A stretch of 64,000 nucleotides of DNA from Phyto melanocephala (GCA_941918925.1 OW799233.1:117751833-117815832); one strand, 5' to 3'; counted from the first letter of the stretch, positions 11,244-23,408 are shown. Made by a program: numbers and translations. Notes: generated from the sequence alone by a model not told the origin.

Positions 11244-12389
11244 TAAGGCATAAATATATAATTTTTACAATATTCATTTCCATCCCAATAAAGTATATAT
11301 TTTCTGAAAGCTTTTAAATAGGGGAGTCGATTACGATTTATCAGTCTGTCGGTGTGTATGTCGAAATCGAATTATTGAAGCCTCAGGTCATCAGCAAGAT
11401 CCGTGAAAGGTATCAAAATATCATAAATATATAAGAAGCAGATTGATGTTGCGAATCAGCATAATCGCCCCAAGCTTTCTAATATATAAGCAAATATACA
11501 CGACTCCCTTGTTTTATCGCTTATTTTTACTTTAAAAACTAAAATTTTCAACCCTGTGATAATTTATACACACGATTGTTACTATTTATAAATTTTGTAT
11601 ACTTCTGGAGATATTAATGAACAATTTTGTATTTATAAATTACTCTCTAATCGAGAAAGTTAATTTTTTAAATATATCAAATTATTTCAAATTTCTGAAT
11701 AATTTTTTACCACGCCTAAGACACCACGCCTAAGACACCACGCCTAAGACACCACGCCTAAGACACCACGCCTAAGACACGTAATCTCAGAAATTATTTC
11801 TAAATTATTTCTGCCAAATCGGTTAAACGCCAACTGAGATATAAGCATCAGAGCACTACTGCTTCGGTGTTTTTCCTAAAATTTAGAAACGGAAATACAT
11901 ATTTTTCAGTTTCTTGACAATTGAGAGATGCCAAAATGGGAATCAAATAAAATATAGTTAGTTATGAAAAGAGAATAAATCCAAGATGGCGTCCTCGATT
12001 AAATGGCTAATATATGAGTAAAATATAGTAATTACAGCCTTGTCCCCTTTAACCGTCTAAATATTGATATAAAATAAAAGGGTTTGACCATCGCAATGAG
12101 GTAAACTATTAAAAAGTGTAAAATCCAAGATGGCACCTGAAACAAAATGGCCGAACTAATTTGTTTAACCCCAACATTATAGGTATCACTTGAAAGGGCT
12201 TCACAAGTAGAAAACAGGTAACTATGTAAAATTCAAAATCACAGACTGCGTCGGAAATAATAAGAAAATGGCGTATTACATGAAATTGAAAATCACAGTT
12301 AGCTACGATGTGGTCATTATAACTTTGTACGTGAATGTGAAAGGTATTATTAGATTCGGCGCGGCCGAATATAGCGCTCTTACTTACTT
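11244..12389 (+). mobile_element. DINE-1-like element, long variant, copy L1
   Basis: It begins with a decayed GTAAGGCATAAATATATA end and 'CCCAATAAAGTATATATTTT', then a short GTCTGTCGGTGTG tract, and ends with GATTCGGCGCGGCCGAATAT stem-loop and ATAGCGCTCTTACTTAC. Between these are repeated 'AAGATGGC' blocks (near 11982, 12128) typical of the long variant. A 14-bp minisatellite (11710-11779) sits inside. There is no coding capacity. Confidence 0.65.
11710..11779. repeat. 14-bp minisatellite, five perfect units
   Basis: CCACGCCTAAGACA is repeated five times without a mismatch, inside DINE-like copy L1. Perfect identity indicates a recent expansion. Confidence 0.95.
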
Positions 12390-13250
12390 TTATTGTCCTA
12401 ATTTTTTAAAGTTTTCCAATCTTTTACAAAAACGTGGGCCATACTTAAGTCACTAATGTATGAATATTAGGTTCATTAACAGTTCTTGTGTGTAAACTGT
12501 TTTGTTCTTTATATTGTTCTATCATTCTATATATCAAGTGGATTGGAAAATTATTATTATTTTTTAATGAGATGAGCTAGACAAAGGTCTAATAAAAAAG
12601 TCATCATCTTTACACTTAATAAATTCTAATATAATAGAAGTGTTACAGCTAATGTTTTATAGTTATAGGCTGTTAATTAATACGCTATAGAATACATTAG
12701 TCTTAATAATATTTGTTGTATATTAATAGTCATTTCGACTTGTCAGCAATAAAGTCGTGATGTTCATCCGCAAACTGCCTTGTTACAAGCTGACAATCTT
12801 CTAATTTATTTCATGTAGCAATACTAGGCATGAATTGAATGAAGCCTTCACAAACAGCAAAAACAAACTAAAATTGTATGTTCACATGGATGTTAGCCAT
12901 TATATATATGTTAATATGTACAATTCTTTTTACAAATCCTTTTTAACAACACATGTTTTTTGATTCATGTTTATGCAGTTTTTTTCAAGACTGAAATTCA
13001 AAAAAACTCTTATGATATTGATTCATAAGACGTGCTTTTCTGCACTAAAAATGTTTAATTTAAAAAAAGTTATTACAGCTACATAAGTATAATACATTGT
13101 GTACATTAAAGTAAAAAATAAAATATACATTTATAAAACATTAGTTTGGTTATAAGTATATATGCATTTCACCTTAACTGTTCTTCTGTTTTTATTCCTA
13201 CCTCTCACTTTTTCAACTTTAATTTATTGTTTCTTATTTTAAGCAGCTTA
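12390..13250. other. Unassigned AT-rich sequence
   Basis: No gene, repeat end or RNA recognised between two DINE-like elements. Confidence 0.4.
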
Positions 13251-14067
13251 TTATACCCTTCACACAGTGAAAAAGGGTATATATAGGTTTGTCATTCCGT
13301 GTGAAATTTCTACAATTTTCATTTCCGACCCCATAAAGTATATATTTTCTGAAAGCTTATGAAAAGGGAAGTCGATTAAGCCCTGTCAGTCTGTCAGTCT
13401 GTCCGTCTGACCGTCTGTCCGTGTGTATGTTGAAATCAACTTTTTGAAGCCCCCCGACATAGGTTGGACCCGGGTAAGGTATTAAAATATCAGAAATATT
13501 CGGGAGTAGATCGCTATTGAAAATCAGAAACATCGGTACATAAATAACTGAGATATGAGCAAAAACCCACGACCACCTCGATTTTTTTTTCACAAAAACA
13601 ACATTACAACAACAACATACATACATACAAACGTGTATACTGGTTAGAGAAAACGTGGCATCGAATCCCAACTGAGCCAAAAAAAATTTTTTTTTAATTT
13701 TTTAAAAATTTTTTTTTTTAATTTTTTTTAATTTTTTATTTAATATATTATTTATATTTTTATTATTTTTTTTTTTAAATTATTTTTTTAATTTTTTTTT
13801 ATTTTTTTTTTTGTTTTATATATGTATATTATATATATAATAATTTTTTTTTTAATTTTTTGTTTTAAATTTTTTTTTAAATTTTTTTTTTAAATTTTTT
13901 TTTTTAATTTTTTTTTTAAATTTTTTTTTTTTCGTTTTTTTAACATACATACGTGTACGTATTTCATATGGGATGAATGGTGATACAAGCAACTGTTATT
14001 GCATGACTACACGTTGTGAAGGGTATGAAAGATTCGGCATGGCCGAATATAGCACTCTTACTTGTTT
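13251..14067 (+). mobile_element. DINE-1-like element, subfamily 2, copy B
   Basis: The start is the hairpin TTATACCCTTCAC / GTGAAAAAGGGTATA. The end is GTGAAGGGTATGAAAGATTC with the ATTCGGCATGGCCGAAT stem-loop and CTTACTTGTTTTT. Interior blocks: 'GACCCCATAAAGTATATATT', GTCAGTCTGTCCG tract, 'GAGATATGAGCAAAAACCCA', CATA tract, 'GGCATCGAATCCCAACTGAG' and an AT-homopolymer core of about 240 bp. It is in the opposite orientation to copies C, E and F, to which it is closest. Confidence 0.78.
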
Positions 14068-15137
14068 TTCGTTCGTTTGTCTCAACAACATTTTTCACAT
14101 TATAACAACCTCTTTTTGGTTAAGGGTTTGTGTTAAAGTTAGACAAATATGTACAATCAAGGTACGAACTTTCGTCCTAACAAATTACGTTTTAAATGAC
14201 TTCCGTTAATTTTGTATTATTTGTGTATACAAGTGAAAGAAGAAAAGGCTTTTCTTAAATACAAATAATGCAAAGAAACCGCTTTAGAAAATCTCTGACC
14301 TTAAATTCAAGTAGTGGAAAAAGTATTTGCATAAATTCCTTTGAATGAAAACTTTAAGAGGGTTGGTTGTACATAAGCATAATACATAATTTATGAAGCG
14401 CTTAAGTGTTTGAAAATAAATAAAAATCTAAACATTAAAACGTAATATACAAAAGTGTAAGCTTTGGCATGGCTAAAGTTTGTATGGAAGAGTAGTGCAC
14501 CAAGATCGAATTTATGTATTTTGAACTAATTTACGACCTTGGCTGTAATGTACAACTTGTAATATTTTTTTATGCATTTGCAGTATTTTATGCTGATTAT
14601 TTTCATTTTCCATTCAAAGATTTTGTATTACAATAGAGTTATAAAGCATTTTTTTCTCCCAAAATTAAGCAAATTTAATAGTTGATTTTTTTTAACTTGG
14701 GTTTTAAATTGTTCCAGAATACTTTCTGTAACTCTGCAGAAGAATACTTTGATCAGACTTCCCTTCTCCTTTCTTGATATATAACACTATGTAACAAATG
14801 GGATTTTGCTTGTTGCATAGTGTAATTGGACGTTAAAAAGTACAACATATAACAGATACAACAGAAATTATGTTTATAAGCAAATAAATCAGAATGAGAC
14901 TTAAAGAATTAGGAAACAAAACTTTAATTTTTTAAATCTATATATTATTAAAACTTAGAAAACTTTTTCATTAAATAAGGGTTTTATTAATAAATTTTTG
15001 TATTTGGTAAATAAACACGATATTCTAAGTATCGTATTAACGTACTGTTATAAAGGCATAATTTTTTACACTTTAGAATAGGCCTTATATTTCTACAATA
15101 TAAAATACCATACTTTTCATTCATAAAATAATTAACT
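14068..15137. other. Unassigned AT-rich sequence
   Basis: Nothing coding recognised. It contains the hairpin at 14784-14823. Confidence 0.4.
14784..14823. repeat. Inverted repeat ACACTATGTAACAA
   Basis: ACACTATGTAACAA and TTGTTGCATAGTGT (one mismatch) flank a 12-bp loop. It may be two transposon ends left after an internal deletion, since CACTATG-type ends occur in Transib elements; that link is speculative. Confidence 0.5.
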
Positions 15138-16220
15138 AATGGTTGTCCGTCTGTCCGTGTGTTGGTTGGAATCAACCTTGAAAGACCCACATGAAACTGA
15201 GATCTGTATGAAGCGCTTTTGAAATTTAGTACAATCGCCCCATAACTATCTGAGATATCGGCAAGTAAATATGTCTCATATCTTTACTATATAAATCAAC
15301 ATTTTCCAGCCTTAGAATTAGACACGTTTCTTACTAATTATAGTTATACTGAATGCCTCCAGGAAAATTTGTAAAATTACTTAACAAATCTTTCACTATT
15401 CGACAAAGTTATAGGTAAAAATAATTTTGAAATATATATACATATGTATATATATATATATGTATATATTTTAAATATATCAAGTTACTAAAGTTCCTTA
15501 TTAATTTTTGTACACGCAAAAGATACTTAAATTCAAGGCGTAGTGTCAAAAATTTTTGGTGGGAAGAAATAACGAATTAGTTTAAAACTAACTGAGATAT
15601 AAGCTCAAAAATACAAATTATTCCTAAAATATGCAAAAATTATCAAAAAAAAAAATATTTTTTTAGCTTCTTAACTACAACTATCAAAGGAAAAGGTTTG
15701 CATGGCAAAATGTAAAACACTATAAAAACAGTTTTTACATCGAAGGGGCCCGCTACCACAAAATGTCGTACAACAAATTTATATAGGCGTCAAATCTATT
15801 TAGCAAGTAAGTAAGTAAATAAGTACAGAACGAAAGGACTTGCCTAGTAGAACAATGAAAATGTAAAAATCTAAAATTAATGATTAATTGATCAAATAGA
15901 GCAATAACGATTTTTTAAACTACCACAATACAGGTATCAAATGAAAGTGCTTGACCATTAGAATATAGTTAAATATTAAAAAATTTAAAAAAAAGATGTC
16001 CTAAATAAAATGGTAGAAATTTTTTTTCTTAGCGCCATCAATATATTTATCAAACAAATAAAAGGCTTGACTATGTTAAGATTAAATATCAAAGATGGCA
16101 TCGGAAATAATAAAGCAAAATGTAGTATAAGCCTCGATGTGGTCTTGGCACCTATGGAAACGATGTTTAAAAGTATTATAAGATTCGGTAAGACCGAATA
16201 TAGCATTCTAACTTGTTTTA
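15138..16220 (+). mobile_element. DINE-1-like element, long variant, copy L2
   Basis: It enters at a GTCCGTCTGTCCGTGTG tract (the 5' hairpin is missing) and passes through 'CGCCCCATAACTATCTGAGA', 'AAGATGTCC' and 'AAGATGGCATCGGAAATAAT' blocks shared with L1. It ends with ATTCGGTAAGACCGAAT and ATAGCATTCTAACTTGTTTT. It is a 5'-truncated copy without genes. Confidence 0.65.
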
Positions 16221-17998
16221 ATTTTTAGAATATATAAAACCAAATAAAAATATTTTTAAATATTTATAGAAATTTTTTTATACAATTTCCCATGAATACA
16301 AATATCTCAATTAAAAAAATAATAACAAAAAATTATTTGCCGTAAAACTAATTTTTTAATGAATTTTTTTATGAAATGTAAAAGCTTTTTTAAACAATAT
16401 TTTCCAAATATTTTCAAAATGTTGCTAATAAAAAAATTTAAAATTTAAATTCAAATTTAAAAATTTATTTACATTAAACAAAAAAATTATTTTAAATTAA
16501 TATTAAAAAAAAAATAATAATTGTTATTAATGGCAGCCTTCTCTTATTATTTTTTAAATATTTATTGTTTGTATTTATTTTCATTTGTGTATCAAATATT
16601 TTGATGTCAGTTTTTGCTTGAAATTGCACATAACTTTTAAAGAAAAATTCTCTATTTATAAAAAAAAAGCTAATGATATATTTTAGACAAGTTTTTGTAA
16701 TATCTTTTAACATAGTGCATATGAATTTTCTATTTATTTTATTATCAGTAGGTATGCACACCTTTACTTTTTTAAAAATTTAATATCTAGAATATTTAGA
16801 GAACTCCAGTTTCAATAAAAAAAAACGTTCATAATAAATCGAACTTTTTTGCCCAAGTGAATAACTTATTTAACTTATTGCTTATTGTTGGCGTCAACAA
16901 ATTCCAAACCCCATTACAATAAGTCACCAAATGAAATTCCAATTCAAACCAAAGACTCGAAAAATACTTGGTCTTTGTTTCATTTACATCATTCAAATTA
17001 ATAACAAAAGTAACTGAAAGGAAAATTAAATTTAATATTGATTTTAATTTTATGCCATTTCACTTCTCAGTCACAATAAACCGCATTGACATTGCAAATA
17101 AAGAAAGGAAAAGAAAGTCATAAAACTCATAAATCATAAGTCTTTTTAGTTGTTGTTCTTATTTTTTATTGTGTTTTTTCTTTATGACCGAACTCGTTGA
17201 AACAACAACTTGTGCATTTAATTTGATGAAAATAATAATGAAAAATATCACAGCAAAGAAAAAAAAAAGATTAAAAAGCTATATTTTAACTTTTATTTAT
17301 TTTTGTTCTCTTATTTTGTTTGTTTATGGCTGCTGTAGAAAATGCGGCCAAGACAAGAGTAGTAGCAAATCAGGGGTAAGATTGAATAAGTCATGAAAAT
17401 AAAGAATTAAAAGGAAATGGAATAGATGTTTAAAAATATTTCTTACACTACCACAAACACAGTTTAACAATGGGTGACAAACTTAACACATCTTAAAGTA
17501 TAAGAGAAAACAACAAACAAGAACCGACTATGGAATACACTTAAACAGTGACTTAAAGGCTTTTTGCAGGTAAGAAATTTAAATAAGTTTAAGAATAATT
17601 TTTTTTTCTTTTTAAAACTAAAATATTTTGATATTTATTTATATAAAAATTTGTATAATAGATTTAGAATTTAATAATGTTAAATGAAAAATTTACTCTA
17701 GAAATAGAATTTTAAGGACAGTTCTTTTAAAAATAATATTCTATATACGATTGTCTGTCGAAAGCAACCTTTTTTTTTATCGGGGACTATTTCCATCTAT
17801 AAAATTTAGCAATAAATTCTCTTAAGAGAGAGTTAAATAATAGTTTAAATCGAGAGTATATGTAATAATTGTTTACATAAAAGAATTTCTGGTAATTTTC
17901 TTAAAAACTGACTTATTCAAAATATTCAGAACTGAAACATTATAAAAACATAACTATATTACAAAGACTTTTTGTCGTATTCGTACAAATATTTAAGA
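16221..17998. other. Unassigned AT-rich sequence
   Basis: Long AT-rich stretch. A 75-codon open frame at 17169-17396 has a hydrophobic patch and a GGGGTAAG donor-like sequence near its end but matches nothing I recognise, so it is not called. Confidence 0.4.
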
Positions 17999-18990
17999 CT
18001 AGCTTGTGCCCGCGACTTCGTCCGCGTAGTTATCGGGATAAAAGATAGACTTACTACTATCACGGGTCCCTTTTGGACCCCCATCGCTCCTCAGTGATTT
18101 CATGTCCACCGATCAGCATACCTTCAATCACTGAGTCCCGCGCCACAACTGGCGTTTGCTCTGAACTAGGAAAACGATTTCAAACTGCCGACTGGTGATT
18201 GTCGACAATCTTCATCGCACAGTCCTTTGTACTCGCCAGCATCTCCCTCAGACTAAGGTTCCCCATCGCACTCACACTTAATGTATGCTTGCCTGTGATC
18301 CTTAATCTTCCGCTCGCCAACGTCGGACATTCGCATACTACATGCGCTGCTGTCTCGGAATCCTCCAGGCACATTCTACAAATATCATCATCCATGATCT
18401 GCATCCTCTTCAGATGATATTTGAAGTTACCATGTCCTGTAATCAACGCAGTGATCCAGCTCATCATACTCCGATTTAAACCGAGTATCTTCACTGCACC
18501 CCTGCAAGTGGCTCCCTGAGCACCATACGAGCCTGTCTACACGTGGTTCCCTCCATCCACCTTTGCAAGTTCATAGAGTTTACCTATTGAAAGATCTTTG
18601 CCCGCAGTAACCCATTGCCCAGAGCAGTTTTGGGTTCCGGTCCGCAGAATGCAGCTTCAGACCCCTTCTTTGCAAGTTCGTCAGCAGCCTCATTCCCAGT
18701 TATGTCCACGTGTTCCTTAACCCACATCAGCGTAACCTCATTTGTAGAGGCCAAGCCTATTCAGCTTTAGAACACACTCAAGCACCAAAGAAGAGTTCAC
18801 ATCTATCCGCTGCATACGTTTTATAACCGACTGTTTGTCAAGTGCAATAAGAATTCTCTTCCCATACATTTGACATTCCAACAGGTGGTCCAACGCGTGC
18901 AGCAAACCAAGCATTTCTGCCTGATAGACTGACACGTACTCCCCAAAGGTAGACTTAGTATTAATCTAGATTGTTATTATATTAGTAGGA
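17999..18990 (-). mobile_element. Very short Helitron split by a LINE insertion
   Basis: Read on the minus strand it begins TCCTACTAATATAATAA and ends GTCGCGGGCACAAGCTAG, with host A before TC and T after CTAG. These are the hallmarks of Helitrons (TC start, GC-rich 3' end, CTAG, A|T insertion); the TCCTACTAATATTATAA start is like the Lep1-type Helitrons of insects. Removing the LINE at 18054-18949 and one copy of its target duplication leaves only 88 bp, so the Helitron is an extreme deletion derivative with just its two ends. It would have been mobilised, if at all, by a Rep/helicase from elsewhere. Confidence 0.7.
18054..18949 (-). pseudogene. 5'-truncated LINE, ribonuclease H domain and ORF2 C-terminus
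   Basis: Minus strand. From 18935 downward: SVYQAEMLGLLHALDHLLE (RNase H 'QAE' block), then WVKEHVDITGNEAADELAKK (RNase H 'W--H-GI-GNE-AD--AK' with the conserved GNE and AD), then LITGHGNFKYHL, CRMCLEDSETAAHVVCECP (zinc-knuckle-like C-x2-C...H...C end of ORF2). Stops and a frameshift break it. RNase H places it with I-, R1- or LOA-type non-LTR elements rather than jockey. It is flanked by TAGACTTA at 18046-18053 and 18950-18957, an 8-bp target duplication. A hairpin (GGGTCC/GGACCC) lies near the 3' end; there is no poly(A), the tail being a short TAGTAG-like run. Confidence 0.8.
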
Positions 18991-19039
18991 TTACTAATTT
19001 AAAAAACTAACAAAAAAATAAAAATATTTACAACACAAA

Positions 19040-19227
19040 CAACACGTTTAGGCTGTGTAATGGTGAGTTTGCCAACGACTCTCCTGGTTATCGTGATAAA
19101 AAGTAGTCTATGTGTTAATCTAGCTTGTTATCTATCTATGCGCCGAATTTCATTTAGTTCCGTTCAGCCGTTTTTGCATGATTGAGTAACAAAAATCAAA
19201 ACATTCACATTTATTATATTAGTAGGA
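19040..19227 (-). mobile_element. 3'-truncated Helitron of the same TCCTACTAATAT family
   Basis: The minus strand begins TCCTACTAATATAATAAATG (TC at 19227-19226, followed on the plus strand by T) and continues through a GTTACTCAATCATGC-type block. The CTAG end is missing. It shares its 5' terminus with the Helitron at 17999-18990. Confidence 0.6.
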
Positions 19228-19229
19228 TT

Positions 19230-19306
19230 TATTAAACGCCTTTTTGACAGGTTTTGTAAAGACATTTTTCCAAATAAGCCTTCAATAAACCTAAAATATT
19301 TTTTGT
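19230..19306. repeat. Short MITE of the TTTAGGTTTATTAAAGG family, right part
   Basis: The right arm CCTTCAATAAACCTAAAATA matches the ends of the elements at 23409-23495 and 43120-43208. Only a short left arm (TTATTAAACGCC) remains next to the Helitron end. Confidence 0.5.
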
Positions 19307-20348
19307 AAATAATTCAGTTTATCTAAAATCCCCGCTCTAATATAAAATTGTTTTCAAATAAAATATTTAATCGAAAAGTCTTTTAGTATTTTTTAAGAAA
19401 TTTTGAGATTTTATCTAAAGCTCTTCGTGTGTCAGGATTTTACCGAAACTTCTTTTGTTTAATTGAGAATTCTGAAAAAAAAGCTCTAAAATTATTACAG
19501 TTTTAAATACTGCCATAGGTCAGATTCCAAATTACAGAAATAACGATTAAACAGAATTCTAACGTACGGTCACTTTTTATATAAAATCGTTTTAGATTTT
19601 TTTTAATTTTTAGCTGCCTTACCGCAACGAAATTCAAGTCAATATCAATTTTTCGAAAAAGGAAATATTTTACAAGTAAACAGATGTCTGAGTACCTTTG
19701 TGAATAGTTATACAAAATTGTCGACTTTAAAAATAATAATACAATCCATGAGAAACAAATGCACCCACAACGACCAACTGTTTCATGTGGATTTTTGTAT
19801 GGCGAAGCACAAAGGGGAAGTTTTGCCAATCTAGCTTATTTGCTTATTGATATTAAAAGTTATTGAGTGCTCGTAGATCAATGAAACTTAGCGGAAATAT
19901 GTATCGTAGTCATAGTCTGTTAAGGCTTGATAATAGAAAAAATCGAACGAAGGCAAAAAAAGTTTTCCTAAGAAGAACTAATCTTACCTGTGAAAAATTA
20001 TTGAATAAAATTACGAAAACGGTACAAAATTTTGTTGTCTTTTGAGCTGTGTACTCTAATTTTACATTTCTTAAATTTTATTTTTGACCAAATGTCCGGC
20101 TAGATTGCCAAAATGTCCCTATATGCGACGTGATTGGCTCTTGCGTAGGGCGGGCGTCACCATTACTCAAAGTCAAATATGCGTCACCATTGGGGCGTTA
20201 AAAATTAATTAAATATGTTTAATTTTTCCCAGATTTCTGATAAAAAATCTATCGTCAGTGTACAAGGCACCAAAGAAGTTGCTTCCGCATGTAATGATGA
20301 AATCAGCTAAAACGCCTACATATTTAATTTAAATAAATTTGTACTAGG
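19307..20348. other. Unassigned sequence
   Basis: Two open frames of 60-108 codons occur here (19503-19829 minus, 19863-20045 plus) but neither shows a recognisable domain or gene context. A slightly GC-richer patch at 20090-20200 was read without a match. Confidence 0.4.
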
Positions 20349-20466
20349 ATATTCAAAACAATCCAAGAAAAACTTTTCGGGCTCCTTGCCTTGATGCATT
20401 TTCTTGGCTGGAAAATAATGATGGATGTGGGTACTGCATCGCATACGAAAAAAATGTAATCACGTG
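20349..20466 (+). pseudogene. Possible BED/TTF-type zinc-finger fragment of a hAT-like transposase
   Basis: An open stretch ends at a TGA at 20464-20466. It contains NNPRKTFRAPCLDAFSWLEN followed by CGYC, similar to the N-terminal DNA-binding finger of hAT-type transposases (aromatic 'W--F-WL', then C-x2-C). The distal His pair is not seen and no hAT ends or 8-bp duplication were found, so this is tentative. Confidence 0.3.
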
Positions 20467-21044
20467 AGTTATTGAAGAAAACATTTTTAAATTTTTAATC
20501 GCCAACAAAATGTAGAATTAAACAAAAATTAGTCAAAAATAGATTCACTCATGAGTTTTGAAAATAAAAATTTTGTGATACAAGTACACTATGCAGGACT
20601 TGTTTCTTATTTTTGTCATAATTTACCATTTTGATTAATGAATTTTTACCAAACTTACTATTGGAATGCTACTTGAAATCTAATATACCAAACCGTATAA
20701 AATGCGAAAAAAAAATTCAACTCCGCCAGCAGAAACTTTAAGAAATAAAGCCAAACATGAAATTGTTTCAAAATTAAAGACTACAAAATGTTCAATAGTT
20801 GTGGATGCTATTAAGTACAAACGAATCTATAAAAAATTTCCTAGTTTTAATGGAGATACACTTGGACACACTATCCCAAAGTGTGTACAACAAAGTCTTA
20901 AGTTTGCTAGAGAATGCGGGTTAGGTTGCCAAGTCTTTCCCCAACAAAGTCAAGTGTTTTAAATGCCTCTTTTTAATTACCGATTCGTTCGAAAGAAATT
21001 TTTTAAAAATAAATTTTTTTAGTTCTTTTCAGGAGTCTTAGAAA
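20467..21044. other. Unassigned sequence with an 86-codon open frame
   Basis: The frame at 20702-20962 (plus) is lysine-rich with a few cysteines and less low-complexity than most here. It could be a piece of the element at 20349-20466 or chance; no domain is recognised. Confidence 0.35.
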
Positions 21045-21190
21045 TATTTTAGTGTCATTAATTTGTTAAATGGCTTGAGTATTTTAATAAAAAATTTTAT
21101 TTAAATTAATTTAAATAAATATTGTAGTGTGATTAATTTGTTAAGTGGCTTGAGTATTTAAATAAAAAATTTTATTTAAATTAATTAAAA
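21045..21190. repeat. Tandem duplication, 75-bp unit
   Basis: AGTGTCATTAATTTGTTAAA at 21051 recurs as AGTGTGATTAATTTGTTAAG at 21126, with the rest of the unit matching closely. Confidence 0.85.
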
Positions 21191-21563
21191 TTTTTTTTAA
21201 ATTCAAATTCATCACAACTCGTTTGAGGTACAGAATTAATTGAAAATTTTCATAAAGCAATTATACGGCTTATCGAAAAATATTTTTAACTAGACAGAAA
21301 ATGTATCCCTTATTTTCTTTAAACAAATAAATCGATATAAGTATGAAACATCTATTTAGATTTAGAAATTTTGTAAATGTTTGCTTTAAATAAGAAACCT
21401 ATCAACATTTTCTTTTGCTACACAAATTTAAGGGCAATTCTATTTTATCAAACATATGTACATACTAACATTTCCTTTAAAAGTGATATAATATGCATAA
21501 TACTTTAATATTTAAGAATTTACTTTATTTAAAGATTTACCTCTATCGTCTAAATAAACAAAA
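21191..21563. other. Unassigned AT-rich sequence
   Basis: Nothing recognised. Confidence 0.4.
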
Positions 21564-22662
21564 ACAAGCAAGAAAGGTATATTCGGCCATGCTGAATCTG
21601 ATAATACCCTTCACCCTCATGTAGGTATAGTGGCCACATCTTACCCTAGCTTGGATTTTCATATGACATTTTTCTTTATTATTTCTGATGTTATGTGTAA
21701 TTTTGAATCTTGACATCTTTACATTCTAGTAGTCAAACCCGTTCATATGATAAAAGCATGGATGGGTTAAGAAAAAAATTATCTAACATTTTGTTTAGGA
21801 TGTCATGTTGGATTTTAACTTTTTCGTATCTAATTGTATTCTACTGGTCAAGCCCTCTTATTTGTTTTTCACATTGTGGGGCTTTAAAGTGGGTACAATT
21901 TAATTACAAGATTTAACCCATGTGTAAATTAATTGTTCGCCATTTTATAGTGGCGGTCATCTTGGAATTTAAATTTTTTTAATTTATTTTCCTTGGCAAA
22001 TTTTTTTTAATATCCTTAAAGTTCCTCTCTCTTGTCAAATATTTTCAAAAATAGGTTTTCATTTGTTAACTTTAGGCAAAACACCGAAGAATTTGTAATT
22101 TTGTGCTAATAAATCAGTTGATATTAAACCTATTTGTCAATTTTTCTCAGCAAGAAGATTCGAGAATGAGGTTTCTGGTTTCTTTAGTAAATATGTCTAA
22201 AAATTTATTAGGTGTTTCAAATACCTTGATATACGAATACGTTTATATATATAAATTTTTAAAAATAACTTTTGTCTATAACTTTGTCGGTAAGATACCA
22301 ACATACAAATCGTAGCCAATGTCTATAAAAAATGTAAAATATGGAAAAAGAAACAATGCCAGTAGTATTTATTCGGCCATATCTCAGAAAGTTATGGGCT
22401 GAGCATTCTGGATGTCAATAGCGATTAATTCCTAGACATTTGGAAAGAACTGATACAACATACAGATCTAAGTAACATGTAGGGCCTCTAAAAATTTATT
22501 TAAACCAACACACGGACAGCATGACATAGCTCAAGTGGCTCCCCTGGTCATAAGCTTTCAAAAAATATGCACTTCATGGGGTCGAACATGAATATTGTGG
22601 AAATTACAAACGGAATGGCAAAGCTATATATACTTTTGAAACTATAGGTGAAGGGTATAAAT
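21564..22662 (-). mobile_element. DINE-1-like element, long variant, copy L3
   Basis: On the plus strand it starts ACAAGCAAGAAAGGTATATTC with ATTCGGCCATGCTGAAT, then TACCCTTCACC, passes through blocks shared with L1 and L2, and ends in ATATCTCAGAAAGTTATGGG, CATGGGGTCGAACATGAA and TATAGGTGAAGGGTATAA. Both ends are present, so this is close to full length (about 1.1 kb), though with mutated hairpins. Confidence 0.68.
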
Positions 22663-23408
22663 ATGCAGCAACGTAAACCCTAAATCCTGCTAAGGAAGTT
22701 AGCAAAATTCGAATAACTCTATGTATATACAAATTTGCCTTCTAAGATACTGTAGGGTACTCCCCCTTATCGTTTTCATAACAAAAAAAGTAAAACAGCA
22801 AAAAACAAATACATGTCAAACAGCAAAGGATACGATTTTTATATACAAACAAACATACATTCATAAGTTCAAACATACTTATTCTTATTTCTGTTGTTGT
22901 ATATGTTTATATGTACGTTAGTATGTATGTATACCATATATTTAGTGCTGAGCTGGAAATTATTTTATGGTAAATTGAACTTTGCTGAAACCATAAAAGA
23001 ATTTTTATTAAATTCAAACACTCCTTGTACTTTAGGGTACGCTGCAGAATTGTTAGGATATTTACGAATAATTGAATGTTTTCAATACGTTTTACCAAAT
23101 CCATCAAACTCATTCCACTTGAACTCGTTTGTAGCGTCAAAACAATATATAACACAGATGTGCAAAGAAAATTAGTAAAACAAATAAATAAATAAATAAG
23201 AGAGTGACAGCACAAAGAGTGTGAAAAATTAATTGTTGACGTAGTTAAAATCAGAATTTAATATTTTAGTCCACGCTTTTTAGATGTTGTGGATAGATAA
23301 TGTTCAAATTTACACTTACTTAATTTTCATAAGGTATAATATTAACTTGAATGGAGAAACTGTGTGTCAATGGTGACTTTTATTTGAGACTTTCACTGTT
23401 TTATCCAT
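22663..23408. other. Unassigned sequence
   Basis: Overlapping open frames on both strands at 22894-23215 (93 and 102 codons) have no recognisable domain. A short AAATAAATAAAT run ends near 23200. Confidence 0.4.

Noticed and set aside
13357..13680. Open frame (MAQLGFDATF...) recurring at 6156-6359, 13357-13680 and 37768-38046
   Set aside because: It recurs because it lies in the DINE-like repeat; it runs through GTCTGTCCG tracts and is not a gene.
16492..16761. 89-codon minus-strand frame
   Set aside because: Low-complexity Lys/Asn/Ile composition expected by chance in AT-rich DNA.
18199..18417. Plus-strand 72-codon frame
   Set aside because: Antisense of the LINE RNase H/zinc-knuckle region.
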